From assembly GCF_029323795.1 (NCBI RefSeq), contig NZ_CP119758.1, positions 1,612,001 to 1,676,000 on the forward strand: a stretch of 64,000 nt of DNA. The letters run 5' to 3'. This DNA comes from Zobellia alginiliquefaciens (lineage in GTDB: Bacteria > Bacteroidota > Bacteroidia > Flavobacteriales > Flavobacteriaceae). Positions 18,197-27,449 of this stretch are shown here, piece by piece (within the stretch, counting starts at the first letter, position 1; each line of letters starts with the position of its first letter). The translations under genes and the position numbers were made by a program. Under the pieces are notes generated by a model that made no database searches, was not told the origin of the DNA, and saw only the letters and a program-made list of their open reading frames with translations.

Positions 18197-21100
18197 TTAG
18201 TCTGAAGCCACCAAAGAATAAGCATCAGAACCATAATTGGGATCACCTGGTTTTCTTGTAATTATTCTTAGAGTACCCATATAGGTTTCCACATGATTCA
18301 CCCCTTGACTTAAAGATTTCTGAACGCCATCAGCATGGGCCCATGGCCATTTATAAATACCCCATTTGGCATTCCCTCCCCAAGGATAACGTGAATAGAC
18401 CGTTGCCACCTGTTTATCATACACTTTGTTGCCGTTTATCCAAACTTGCAGATGCCCATTTGATGAGTCGCCCCAAATAGCATGTACCACTATTTTTAAT
18501 TTTTGGCCCGCTCTTGGCGTTATACCTGTAGGATGATAATCCTTACCATTAGCTGCATTGATAACATATATTTCACCAGCATCATGGCCTATCATCTGAC
18601 CGTCTTTTATAATCATTAATTCTGTGTGAGGAGATTCACCGGTTACACCGGGGTGTACTTGAAAAAAGAGCCACTGATTGTTCTTATCGATTTTATAATC
18701 ATTTCCAAAAGTATAGTCCCAACCAAACCACTCCTCCGTTCCTTTTGGTTGTTTTACTTTCCAAGGTAACGTGCTGATTTCTGCCCTCATGTTAAAATCT
18801 CTAGAACACCAATTTTCTGTTCTAGGATTGGTAGGATCCACACGAAATTTCAAACGACTCCCTTCCTGTGTTACCTGTTTTTCATAACATTCTGAATCTA
18901 TTTTAAGTTCTCCGTTACTGATGGGAGGACCATTCATCTCTGAGTAATCAGGAATCGAAACGTTATTCCAGCACCATATTTTAGCTCCCGATTCATTTGC
19001 CATACCGCCTCCGGTACTACAGTCAATATTCCCAATTTGTGCTTGGTTGACAGTAATCGTAAGGTTATCTGTATTTGCCAAACCACTCTCATCTGTCACC
19101 GTAAAACTAACATTATAAACCCCTGGATTGTTAAAGGTATAACTCGTGTCTGCCTGAGAAGAAGACCCTCCCGCAAAATCCCAATAATAATTAGTAATAG
19201 CTAAATCATCGGAAGAATCACTTCCCTTAAAATTCACTGTAAGCGGGGCATCACCAGAAAGTCTGCTAGCAGATGCCTTCGCAATGGGTGCTTCGTTTTG
19301 TCTTGCTTCAACCTGAATAGTTGTAGTTTCCGTGTCACTAAGACCTTTTTCATCTTCGACCCTTAGCTCAACATTATAAGTTCCTGGCTCATTAAAAGTG
19401 TGTTGGACATTTCTTTGATCAGATAAAGAACCGTCTTTAAAGTTCCACTCATATTTAGTAATACCATTATCATCTGTTGAACTGCTACTTGTAAAATTAA
19501 CTAAAAGCGGAGCTGTTCCATTTTTTGAATTAGTCGTTATCTTAGCGGAAGGAGCTTCGTTGGTCGGTGCTTCTGCCCTAATAGCAATTGTAGTTTTATT
19601 ATTCTGCCCTTCGCTATCTGTAACGGTAAGTTCTACCAAATATTCACCTGCTGATTCAAAAGTATGTGAAGCACTAGCCTTATCTGATGAATTGCCGTCT
19701 TTAAAATTCCATGCGTAAGAAGATATACTATTATCATCTGTAGAATTCGTTGATGTAAAATCCACTTCTAGAGGAATGATACCGGATGTTTTAGAGGCAC
19801 TTGCCCTTGCAACTGGTACTTCGTCTTGCTCAGCCGTTACATCTATTGAAATAACATTTTTATGAGTCAGTCCGCTTTCATCTTCAACAGTAAGCTCAAC
19901 GTCATAAACACCTTTTTCTTCAAAAGTGTGGGTTGGCTCTATATCATTTGAGGATGACCCATCTTTAAAATCCCATGAATATTTTATGACTTTTTGATCA
20001 TCTGTAGAGCTACTACCATCGAAGTTTACTTTGAGCGGCGCAGAACCACCAGTTAAGTTGGCCGTCAGTTTTGCAATTGGAGCTTCGTTATCTTTAGCCT
20101 TGACCGTAATTGTAACTGACTTACTATCACTAAGTCCTTTTTCGTCTTTAACCGTTAATTCCACATCATAACTTCCCGCCTCATCAAATGTAAAAGTAGG
20201 ATTCGCTTCATTAGAAGTTTTACCATTTTTGAAATTCCAACTGTAATTAACAACAGAAACATCGTCAGTAGAATTATTTCCTATGAAAGTAACTTGTAAA
20301 GGGACATTTCCACTTAATGGAGTAGCATCTAATATAGCTATCGGCGCTGAATTTTTAATTTCCTCAGGAGTAGTTACAGGTTCGGTATCAGAAACATCTA
20401 CAACAACTTCTTCTTCTGTAGTTTCATCCTCTTCAGTCTTTTCTTTCTCTTTAGTACTTTCCTCAGCAGCCTCTTCCTCTATAACTTCTTCTTCAGCTGG
20501 CTCTTCCCCTACTATCTCTCCAGTCTCTTCTTCCTCTTCTAACCCTTCCTCAACAATCTTCTCAATGACTTCTTCTTCTGTTGACACCTCTTCTCCTGTA
20601 ACTTCCTCTATAGGCTCGTTTTCCGAAAGCTCTTCATCAACTATAACATCAGGTTCAACAAAGCTTATAGGGCCAGAATCTACTGGTGCATTATATTGAA
20701 TCACTAATGCACTACCCTTGCTACTTGTGTCTTCTTTGGCTGAAAAGGCTAGGTCATCTCCGTCTTTATGATCCAGAACTAAAGTTGAAAGTGATGGTTC
20801 TATATATGTTGTGTCCAAATCTATAGACACAGTATTGTTTATTCTATATTCTTGATTAATAGCCCCAATCTGTATGCCGGTTTCAGGTGCCGATTTTTCT
20901 GAAAGTTCAGTCTCCGTCCAATCATTTGAATGTCCTTGAAAAACGTCTATTTCACCGTTACCATCATCTTTACTGATGACAAATTCTAAACTGGCACTTA
21001 AAATAATTCCACCAATAGAATCTATTGGACTAAGGTCAAACATTAAATAACTCGTTCTACGCTCTTCTTGCAGCCTAATTAATGCCTCATTATAACCTAT

Positions 21101-21385
21101 ACCATTTTGAATATACGCATCATGAACCGGGTAGAAAATAGCTGTTCTATTTTCCATCTCTATTGCATCAGCTACGTCCAAACTATCCATTTCACTGGGC
21201 AACTCAACTTCCTCTACAACCACTTCGGCCAAGTTTTCAGATTCTTTATCAATGACTGGAAGAGCTGAATCTAGAACAGTATCGCGCAAAGCATCAACAT
21301 CCTTATTGCACGACAAATTGATTAAAAACGTGGACACTATAAAAGAGGTAGTGTAAACCAAAGTCTTTTTGGGGAATAATTTCAT
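18197..21385 (-). CDS. Modular lipoprotein: DNRLRE-like domain, Glu-rich linker, five PKD domains, polysaccharide-lyase-like C-terminus
   Basis: Predicted surface lipoprotein, 1062 residues. Signal peptide 1-25 with lipobox ending at Cys26 (FLINLSC) and then Asn-Lys-Asp, reminiscent of the acidic/lysine lipoprotein export signals of flavobacteria. About 80-235: DNRLRE/CBM96-like beta domain (YPVHDAYIQNG, YLMFDLSPID, SNDWTETELS). About 245-345: very acidic Glu/Thr linker. About 349-789: five PKD repeats of ~88 residues, each with APxA...G..PL.V.F.....TDD...YxWxFKDG. About 790-1062: a domain shared with the next two genes, resembling Polysacc_lyase (PF14099, heparinase/glucuronan-lyase fold), with FNMRAEIST, KGTEEWFGWDYTFG, FFQVHPG, GEIYVINAANGKDYHPTG, LQVWINGNKVYD and GGNAKWGIYKWPW. 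Probably cleaves or binds the exported glycan. No T9SS C-terminal domain seen. Confidence 0.85.
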   Translation of the reverse strand: MKLFPKKTLVYTTSFIVSTFLINLSCNKDVDALRDTVLDSALPVIDKESENLAEVVVEEVELPSEMDSLDVADAIEMENRTAIFYPVHDAYIQNGIGYNEALIRLQEERRTSYLMFDLSPIDSIGGIILSASLEFVISKDDGNGEIDVFQGHSNDWTETELSEKSAPETGIQIGAINQEYRINNTVSIDLDTTYIEPSLSTLVLDHKDGDDLAFSAKEDTSSKGSALVIQYNAPVDSGPISFVEPDVIVDEELSENEPIEEVTGEEVSTEEEVIEKIVEEGLEEEEETGEIVGEEPAEEEVIEEEAAEESTKEKEKTEEDETTEEEVVVDVSDTEPVTTPEEIKNSAPIAILDATPLSGNVPLQVTFIGNNSTDDVSVVNYSWNFKNGKTSNEANPTFTFDEAGSYDVELTVKDEKGLSDSKSVTITVKAKDNEAPIAKLTANLTGGSAPLKVNFDGSSSTDDQKVIKYSWDFKDGSSSNDIEPTHTFEEKGVYDVELTVEDESGLTHKNVISIDVTAEQDEVPVARASASKTSGIIPLEVDFTSTNSTDDNSISSYAWNFKDGNSSDKASASHTFESAGEYLVELTVTDSEGQNNKTTIAIRAEAPTNEAPSAKITTNSKNGTAPLLVNFTSSSSTDDNGITKYEWNFKDGSLSDQRNVQHTFNEPGTYNVELRVEDEKGLSDTETTTIQVEARQNEAPIAKASASRLSGDAPLTVNFKGSDSSDDLAITNYYWDFAGGSSSQADTSYTFNNPGVYNVSFTVTDESGLANTDNLTITVNQAQIGNIDCSTGGGMANESGAKIWCWNNVSIPDYSEMNGPPISNGELKIDSECYEKQVTQEGSRLKFRVDPTNPRTENWCSRDFNMRAEISTLPWKVKQPKGTEEWFGWDYTFGNDYKIDKNNQWLFFQVHPGVTGESPHTELMIIKDGQMIGHDAGEIYVINAANGKDYHPTGITPRAGQKLKIVVHAIWGDSSNGHLQVWINGNKVYDKQVATVYSRYPWGGNAKWGIYKWPWAHADGVQKSLSQGVNHVETYMGTLRIITRKPGDPNYGSDAYSLVASD

Positions 21386-21555
21386 AAGTGGTTCTATACG
21401 GGTAATTCTACTTTTGCAAAATAACTACGCCGCTATATACGCAGATTTAACCGGAAATAGCCGACGTAAACCACAAAAAATCGATGAAATGCACAAAAAA
21501 CCCAAATACGAATTCTATACAAAAGAACAACCTTGGCTAAAAGTATAGGAAAACG

Positions 21556-22569
21556 CTATTTTGGAGAAACAATTGCGTATGAATCTTTACCATAATCCGG
21601 GTTACTAGGTTCTCTAGTTATCATTTTTAATGACCCCATAAAAGTCTCAAGATGCGTGATGCCTTGATCGTGAGATTTCTCAACACCACTAGCTTCTGCC
21701 CAAGGCCATTTGTAGATACCCCATTTAGCATTACCGCCCCATGGGTAGGCCGAATACACCGTTGGCACTTGTTTATCATAAACGATCTTTTCGTTAATCC
21801 ACACCTGCAAAAGACCGTTTGATTCATCTCCCCAAATAGCGTGTACAACTATATTAAAGGTTTCTCCGGCCGTTGGTATAATACCTGTTGGATGGTAATC
21901 CTTACCATTGGCAGCGTTGATGACGAAAATTTCTCCCGCATCATGACCGTTCATTTGCCCTTCCTTAACAACCATCAACTCTGTTTGAGGAGATTCACCT
22001 ACAATACCCGGATGAACCTGAAAAAAAAGCCATTGATTATTTTTATCAATTATATAATCTGACCCAAATGTATAACTCCATCCAAACCATTCTTCCGTAC
22101 CTTTTGGATGATCAACCCTCCATGGCTGCGTGCTTATTTCAGCGCGCATGTTAAAATCTCGAGAACACCAATCTTCTACTACGGGAAAAGTTGGATTTAA
22201 ACTAAACTTGACTCGACCATCTTCTATAGTCACTTGCTTTTCATAACATTCTGAATCGACTTTCATTTGGCCATTACTGAACAAAACCCCTTTCTTTTCT
22301 GAATAATCAGGAATAGAGGCATCTTCCCAACACCATGTCTTTAAACCTAACTCATTAGCCATTGCCCCATTTGTCACACATTCAATTTCCACACTTGCCT
22401 TTTCCGATTCGCTAGCCACCAGATCATTGCCTTCACTACTGTCTCTGATTTCCACTGTTTTTTGAAGCCCAGCGACGCTCTCATTTTCCTCAAGGTTTAA
22501 ATTATCTTTTCCGCAAGAAATCATTGCAAATACCGTAAGGTACAAAATAGTAATATTTGGGACTTTCAT
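21556..22569 (-). CDS. Polysaccharide-lyase-like lipoprotein (paralogue 2)
   Basis: 337 residues from the ATG at 22569, chosen because it begins a clean lipoprotein signal (MKVPNITILYLTVFAMISCGKD, Cys19); an upstream GTG at 22611 would add 14 residues before the signal. After a short acidic spacer, about 70-337 align along their whole length with the C-terminal domain of the preceding-numbered PKD lipoprotein: conserved cysteines (WCW, SECYEKQ, WCSRDF), FNMRAEISTQPW, KGTEEWFGW, NQWLFFQVHPG, HDAGEIFVINAANGKDYHPTG, GGNAKWGIYKWPW. Hence a stand-alone copy of the same lyase-like domain on the cell surface or in the periplasm. 171 bp separate it from the PKD gene. Activity unproven. Confidence 0.85.
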   Translation of the reverse strand: MKVPNITILYLTVFAMISCGKDNLNLEENESVAGLQKTVEIRDSSEGNDLVASESEKASVEIECVTNGAMANELGLKTWCWEDASIPDYSEKKGVLFSNGQMKVDSECYEKQVTIEDGRVKFSLNPTFPVVEDWCSRDFNMRAEISTQPWRVDHPKGTEEWFGWSYTFGSDYIIDKNNQWLFFQVHPGIVGESPQTELMVVKEGQMNGHDAGEIFVINAANGKDYHPTGIIPTAGETFNIVVHAIWGDESNGLLQVWINEKIVYDKQVPTVYSAYPWGGNAKWGIYKWPWAEASGVEKSHDQGITHLETFMGSLKMITREPSNPDYGKDSYAIVSPK

Positions 22570-22874
22570 AATGTTCTCATAAATCTCATATAGGTTTTGG
22601 TAGGTCATCACCTAATGAGATACTTATTTATAATTCTAGTTTACATGGTAGAGGTATTGTCAATTTCATTTCTTAATGCCTTTAGTACAAACTTCAATTG
22701 AGATTTGTCTTACCACTTCTAACCCTAACGACAGTTACATAAGTTTAGTACGACTACATTAAACTATACGTTGAAAATCTAGTGTTTTTAAAACAGAATC
22801 GATAAAAAGCACGCTATACAAAGGGTAAAACTAGAAAAAATGAGTATTACGAAAGGAGAAGAATATTTTAATAT

Positions 22875-23864
22875 TTATTCCGGAGAAACAAGTGAATATG
22901 CACTTTTACCATATTCTAAATCGTTAGCTTTTCGCGTAACGATTTTTAACGGACCAAGATAAGTTTCTAAATGATGAATATTCTGTTGAGCGGATTGACG
23001 AACCCCGTTTTCTTTAGACCATCGCCATTTATAGATTCCCCATTTGGCATTTCCCCCAACTTCATTTGAAGCGCGAACAGTTCTAGCCTTACGATCGTGT
23101 ACCATATTGCCATTTATCCATACCTGCAATAATCCATTAAAAGCATCGCCATATACTATATGAACCACTACAGAGATAGTTTGTCCAGCAACAGGTGTCA
23201 CACCTGTAGGAAAATATTTGTTTTTATACCTTTCCGCATTATTCACAACATGGATTTCGCCAACCTTTCCACTACCCGGTCCATTTTCGTTCATACACCA
23301 AAGCGCCACTAATGGAGGTAAACCCACTGTGCCCTCATGCACCTGAAAAAAAAGCCAAGGAATTTTTGAGTCAACTATATAATCATCGCCAAAAGTATAG
23401 GTCCAACCAAACCATTCTTCCGTACCCTTTTCATGGTTTACCGGCCACGGCGAGGTGCTCAACTCTGCACGAAAATTATATTCATTAGAACACCAATCCC
23501 GGGGTTGAGGATTAGTTGGTTCCACTCGAAATTTCAGCATCTTGTCTTGAACAGTTATTTGACCCTCAGAACACTCAGAATTAATACTTAGTTGATTCTG
23601 TATTAAAGTTGCCCCCTTCTTTCCTGAATAGGTGGGTAAATCAACATCTTGCCAACACCACTCTTTTAGACCCGTTTGTTTGGCGCTACCACCCTTAGAT
23701 ATGCAATCTTGATATCTATTACTTTGACCATCACGTTTTTCCGGTATTTTAGATAGAGTACTAGAAGGGAATAAATCATCAACCGATAAATATCCCATGA
23801 AAATAATCACAGTAAAACATCCTATTACGGTATAAAAAACTTGAGAAAACGAAAAATATCTCAT
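22875..23864 (-). CDS. Polysaccharide-lyase-like protein (paralogue 3, diverged)
   Basis: 329 residues from ATG 23864 (the codon before it is TTG). N-terminal hydrophobic segment about 8-26 (VFYTVIGCFTVIIFMGYLS) gives a signal peptide or anchor; the lipobox is not convincing. Residues about 55-329 match the other two paralogues: CISKGGSAKQTGLKEWCWQDV, NSECSEGQ, WCSNEYNFRAELSTSPW, KGTEEWFGWTYTFG, WLFFQVHEG, LLQVWINGNMVHD, GGNAKWGIYKWRW. It departs in the middle: the HTEL and GHDAGEI segments of its sisters are replaced by VALWCMNEN...GKVGEI, so the substrate pocket or activity may differ. First of the three in transcription order; 263 bp with nothing recognised separate it from paralogue 2. 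Confidence 0.82.
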   Translation of the reverse strand: MRYFSFSQVFYTVIGCFTVIIFMGYLSVDDLFPSSTLSKIPEKRDGQSNRYQDCISKGGSAKQTGLKEWCWQDVDLPTYSGKKGATLIQNQLSINSECSEGQITVQDKMLKFRVEPTNPQPRDWCSNEYNFRAELSTSPWPVNHEKGTEEWFGWTYTFGDDYIVDSKIPWLFFQVHEGTVGLPPLVALWCMNENGPGSGKVGEIHVVNNAERYKNKYFPTGVTPVAGQTISVVVHIVYGDAFNGLLQVWINGNMVHDRKARTVRASNEVGGNAKWGIYKWRWSKENGVRQSAQQNIHHLETYLGPLKIVTRKANDLEYGKSAYSLVSPE

Positions 23865-23932
23865 CAATAGGAGTAGGTTAAGCCCATGAAATTAAGACAA
23901 TTTGCATAGACGTTAAAATTAATGTGGAACTA

Positions 23933-25045
23933 CTAAATATTTTCATATATCTCGCTATACTCCCGAGTTACTTTGTCCCAAGTATAATGATCTTCCACCT
24001 TAATTTTGGCATTTTTGCCACGTAATTCAAAATCTTCTCGATGATTTTCAGCCCATGTTATCTTTTCAGCTAAATCATCAACATTCTTATTTTCAAAATA
24101 AAGCACATCTTCGTCTGTAAAGACCTGGGTGTTCTCTGGTATATCACTTGCAATTATTGGTTTACCGGCACTCGCAACCTCAAGTAACATAATAGACATT
24201 CCTTCCGTTTCAGACGGAAAAACAAAATACTCGCTACGTTCAACCAACGCCAATAAAGTAGATAACGGGCTTACAAAACCCAAATAGTGAACATTCAACC
24301 CTTTATCCAGCTCTTTTATTTGTTTGATATAATTTGGGTAATTATCTAGCTCTCCCGCCACAAGAATAATTCCAGTATAATTTAACTTTTTATAAGCTTT
24401 GAGCATAGTATGCAGACCTTTGGTCCCCATAATCCTACGTGCAGCAAATAGTACAAAAGGTTCTTTAGTGCCTAAGGTTTTTGGCCAAAAGCTATCTACC
24501 GCTTTATAATCCACCTTTTCCAGCAAATTAATACCATTGGGTATAAATTGAACATCTACTCCCGCATTGTCCCTATAAAACTCACATAATGGCTTTGAAA
24601 TAGCGGTTTTGACTCCTGAAAAATTTAAAAATCTTTTTTCTGAAATTTTAAAGAACCATTTAGCAATTTTACCCCACTTATCTCTCTTATAAGGAGCCTC
24701 ATGAGCAGTAGCAATAACTTTAGCATGCTTACTGAGCGTGTTTAGAAAAAAGAAGCTGTCAATTTTATGTGCGTGAACTATATCATATTTTCCTCTTGTT
24801 CTAATATGAAAGCAACACAACCAATAATAGATAAGTACTCCTAAACTACCCAGTTTAATTTCAGGAAACTCTATTACCTCCACACCCTTAATATGACCTT
24901 TAGCCTTTTCATTTTTATAACAATAGACCGTAACATCATACTCATTCACCAAATTAAGAATCATATTCTCAGCAACGCGGCTTGTGCCCCCTCTAGAAGG
25001 AAAATATTTAATCCCAAAAAAAGCTATTTTTTTCTTCACTGCCAT
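23933..25045 (-). CDS. Family 4 glycosyltransferase (GT-B)
   Basis: Retaining GT-B enzyme, 370 residues from ATG 25045 (a TTG five codons earlier is also open). N-terminal domain begins KKIAFFGIKYFPSRGGTSRVAENMI; the C-terminal GT1-type domain contains PFVLFAARRIMGTKGLHTMLKAYKKL and the donor-binding E-x7-E region SETEGMSIMLLEVASAGKPIIASDIPEN. Adds a sugar from a nucleotide donor to the lipid-linked repeat unit on the cytoplasmic face. Sugar and linkage cannot be read from sequence. The next GT gene ends 49 bp upstream. Confidence 0.9.
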   Translation of the reverse strand: MAVKKKIAFFGIKYFPSRGGTSRVAENMILNLVNEYDVTVYCYKNEKAKGHIKGVEVIEFPEIKLGSLGVLIYYWLCCFHIRTRGKYDIVHAHKIDSFFFLNTLSKHAKVIATAHEAPYKRDKWGKIAKWFFKISEKRFLNFSGVKTAISKPLCEFYRDNAGVDVQFIPNGINLLEKVDYKAVDSFWPKTLGTKEPFVLFAARRIMGTKGLHTMLKAYKKLNYTGIILVAGELDNYPNYIKQIKELDKGLNVHYLGFVSPLSTLLALVERSEYFVFPSETEGMSIMLLEVASAGKPIIASDIPENTQVFTDEDVLYFENKNVDDLAEKITWAENHREDFELRGKNAKIKVEDHYTWDKVTREYSEIYENI

Positions 25046-25094
25046 AGTTAAAGATTTCAAATCTTTTATGATTGAATTATTAGTTTTTGAATAT

Positions 25095-26195
25095 TTACTT
25101 TAATACACCTTGATAGAGCTGATAATATGCTGAAGTCATTTTCCGTAAACTAAATGTCCTTTCAATTCTATTCTTACTCTCATCTCCCATCTTTGAGGCT
25201 TCATCGGGATTATTTAACAAGTACATTACCTTATCTGCCAGAATTTCTGGTGACTTATTAGGGATTAAAAATCCAGTTTTGCCATCAGTAACGATTTCAT
25301 TGGTTCCGCCGCCTGTAGTGGCCACCACGGGTTTACCCAAAGCCATATATTCAAGAATTGAATTTGAAATACCCTCACCATGCACATCGGTATTCGTAGC
25401 CAAAACCCCAACATCAAAAATATTTACCAATGATTCAACGTCGTTTCTAACACCTGTAAAGACAAAATGGGAAATATACTGATCAGGAACCATCTGTTTA
25501 CATTTTTCAAGATTTGGACCATCTCCTATAGCCAAGAAAACAACATCTGTTTGTTTTTGAAGAATAATTAAACCAGCTCTAATAAAACTTGAGAAATCTT
25601 TTTTATCGGTAAAGCTTGCCACCATGCCAACAATTCTCTGTCCAGTAAAACCTAATTCTTTTTTAACGTATTCTGACAATTTTAAATTTGCAATTCTCTC
25701 GTTGCCAAAGCCATTATAAATACAAGCTCGCTTATTCTCCGGTACTTGATAAGCATTCAAACCCGCCACTGAATTACCTAATATTACCTGTGAAAAAGGA
25801 AAAGTAAGTCTAGCCCTAAGAAGGCGTTTATCAAAGAAACCCATATCTTTTGTAGCATTAACTATGTTTCCATTGATTATTTTAATGCCCAGCAATACCG
25901 AAGAGGGAATCGCTAAAATAGTAGACATCGTACCCCAACTATGAATTACATCAGGCTTATAATTTTTACAAAATTTATACAGTCTATAAAAAACCATAGG
26001 ATTCTTTTTAGGTACTCTTTTCATGATTGTTACAGGAATACCTAACTCAAACACTTCCTTGTAATGCACTTTATCAGAAAAAGTAACCAAAGACAGCTCT
26101 ACATCTCTATATTCCTTACATCCTTTTATGAGTTCTATCAACCTTCTCTCCCTGCCTCCGGAGGTAAGGCTATCTATAAGTAATAATACTTTCAT
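25095..26195 (-). CDS. Family 4 glycosyltransferase (GT-B)
   Basis: 366 residues. N-terminal acceptor domain starts MKVLLLIDSLTSGGRERRLIELI, the classical glycine-rich GT4 start; DVIHSWGTM lies near residue 92. The C-terminal domain has IVGMVASFTDKKDFSSFIRAG, VFLAIGDGPNLEKCKQM, FTGVRNDV and the donor site GEGISNSILEYMALGKPVVATTGGGTNEIV. One of four GT4 enzymes in a row, presumably assembling consecutive sugars of the repeat unit. Donor unknown. Confidence 0.92.
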   Translation of the reverse strand: MKVLLLIDSLTSGGRERRLIELIKGCKEYRDVELSLVTFSDKVHYKEVFELGIPVTIMKRVPKKNPMVFYRLYKFCKNYKPDVIHSWGTMSTILAIPSSVLLGIKIINGNIVNATKDMGFFDKRLLRARLTFPFSQVILGNSVAGLNAYQVPENKRACIYNGFGNERIANLKLSEYVKKELGFTGQRIVGMVASFTDKKDFSSFIRAGLIILQKQTDVVFLAIGDGPNLEKCKQMVPDQYISHFVFTGVRNDVESLVNIFDVGVLATNTDVHGEGISNSILEYMALGKPVVATTGGGTNEIVTDGKTGFLIPNKSPEILADKVMYLLNNPDEASKMGDESKNRIERTFSLRKMTSAYYQLYQGVLK

Positions 26196-26256
26196 TCAAT
26201 ATTGGTCAACTACATTTTTAATTCAAACTACAATCACATTAAAGTACGTACTCATT

Positions 26257-27369
26257 CTACAGTTGGACGTTCCCCTTATCTATGTGAAACGTATTTATAT
26301 TTTCAATGAGACTCAAGTAATGATTTTGGAACGCTTTATAGCTAAATTTTTCGACTAGATGATCGTAACTTTTCCTGCCCATGTCAATTCTTTTTTGTGG
26401 AAATTGTACAAGTTCTTCTAGATATCCAGCCAATGCTTTATCATCTCCGATTTTTGAAATAAACCCGTTTTTTTGGTGAATGACCAATCGTGAGTTATCC
26501 CCGGCATCAGTTGCGACTATGGGCAATCCAGAGTTCATAGCCTCCATTACGGAATTTGACACACCTTCAAAAGATGAACTGCACAGATATATATCAGACT
26601 CTTCTAAAAGTTGATAAATATTAGACGGGTTTTTTACAAGTTCTACTTCATTTTCTAACCCATACTTTCTTATGTCTTCTCTAATATTTTCTTCTTCAGC
26701 ACCCTGTCCAACAATTTTGTACCTAAACCTATAGGCCCCAGCTAATGTTTCTTTAAGCTTATAAATGGATTTAAGCGCTACTCCATATTGCTTTTGTTCT
26801 ACCAATCTACCCATGCTAATTATAGAGATACATGCTCCATTTTGAGGAATTCGCTGCTTAAACGGGTTGATATCTATTCCGTTGGATATTACAAAAACAT
26901 TCTTCTTAAACCCAAATTTTTGAGACGAACTATAAGCGGCAAAGTTATTTGCTATAGTATAATCCAAAAGGTAATTATTAACCGCCTTTAAGGCCATAAA
27001 CTTGAGCTTAGGCATATAGCTATTTCTAATGCCTCCAAAAGAATACGATACTCCGGCAAACTTTCCACAAATGGCAGAAAAAATGGTGTCTGTAGGCAAA
27101 AAAGAAAAAACGATATCAATTTTTTCTTTTTTAAGAAACTTAATAAAGTTAACGGCATTAAAAAGCACATTAGGAGATAGTACAAGGTGCTCAATCTCTT
27201 CCTGCTGTATAAATCTTACATGAGACTCATACCTTGGCTCCGGTTTAAGAATAGCAACAACAACGTTATGCTTATGCTTTAGTGCTTTTGCTAATAACAG
27301 GCACTGTTTCTCCGCTCCTCCACGTCCTAAAGAGTTAATTGTAATGCAAATATTTTTTCTTTTTGTCAT
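26257..27369 (-). CDS. Family 4 glycosyltransferase (GT-B)
   Basis: 370 residues. Starts MTKRKNICITINSLGRGGAEKQCLLLAKAL; DIVFSFLPTDTIFSAICG is at about 84-100. The C-terminal domain shows CISIISMGRLVEQKQYGVALKSI, RYKIVGQGAEEENIREDI and the donor motif SFEGVSNSVMEAMNSGLPIVATDAGDN (E-x7-E variant). Cytoplasmic repeat-unit assembly is inferred from the Wzx/Wzy context. Separated from its neighbours by 61 and 80 bp. Confidence 0.92.
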   Translation of the reverse strand: MTKRKNICITINSLGRGGAEKQCLLLAKALKHKHNVVVAILKPEPRYESHVRFIQQEEIEHLVLSPNVLFNAVNFIKFLKKEKIDIVFSFLPTDTIFSAICGKFAGVSYSFGGIRNSYMPKLKFMALKAVNNYLLDYTIANNFAAYSSSQKFGFKKNVFVISNGIDINPFKQRIPQNGACISIISMGRLVEQKQYGVALKSIYKLKETLAGAYRFRYKIVGQGAEEENIREDIRKYGLENEVELVKNPSNIYQLLEESDIYLCSSSFEGVSNSVMEAMNSGLPIVATDAGDNSRLVIHQKNGFISKIGDDKALAGYLEELVQFPQKRIDMGRKSYDHLVEKFSYKAFQNHYLSLIENINTFHIDKGNVQL

Positions 27370-27449
27370 AGCGGACTTTACGATAGAAATATATACAATA
27401 TGAGCTATCTGATGATTGTAACTAAAGTTACCTTTCAGTTAATCTATAT

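Noticed and set aside
20283-20699. 138-codon Ser/Thr-rich plus-strand ORF
   Set aside because: It is the antisense reading of the Glu-rich linker of the PKD lipoprotein; the serine runs are produced by reversed GAA/GAG codons.
18197-21385. PKD repeats considered as a DNA tandem repeat or CRISPR-like array
   Set aside because: The ~264-bp periodicity is protein-level PKD domain repetition; DNA copies are diverged and there are no spacers.
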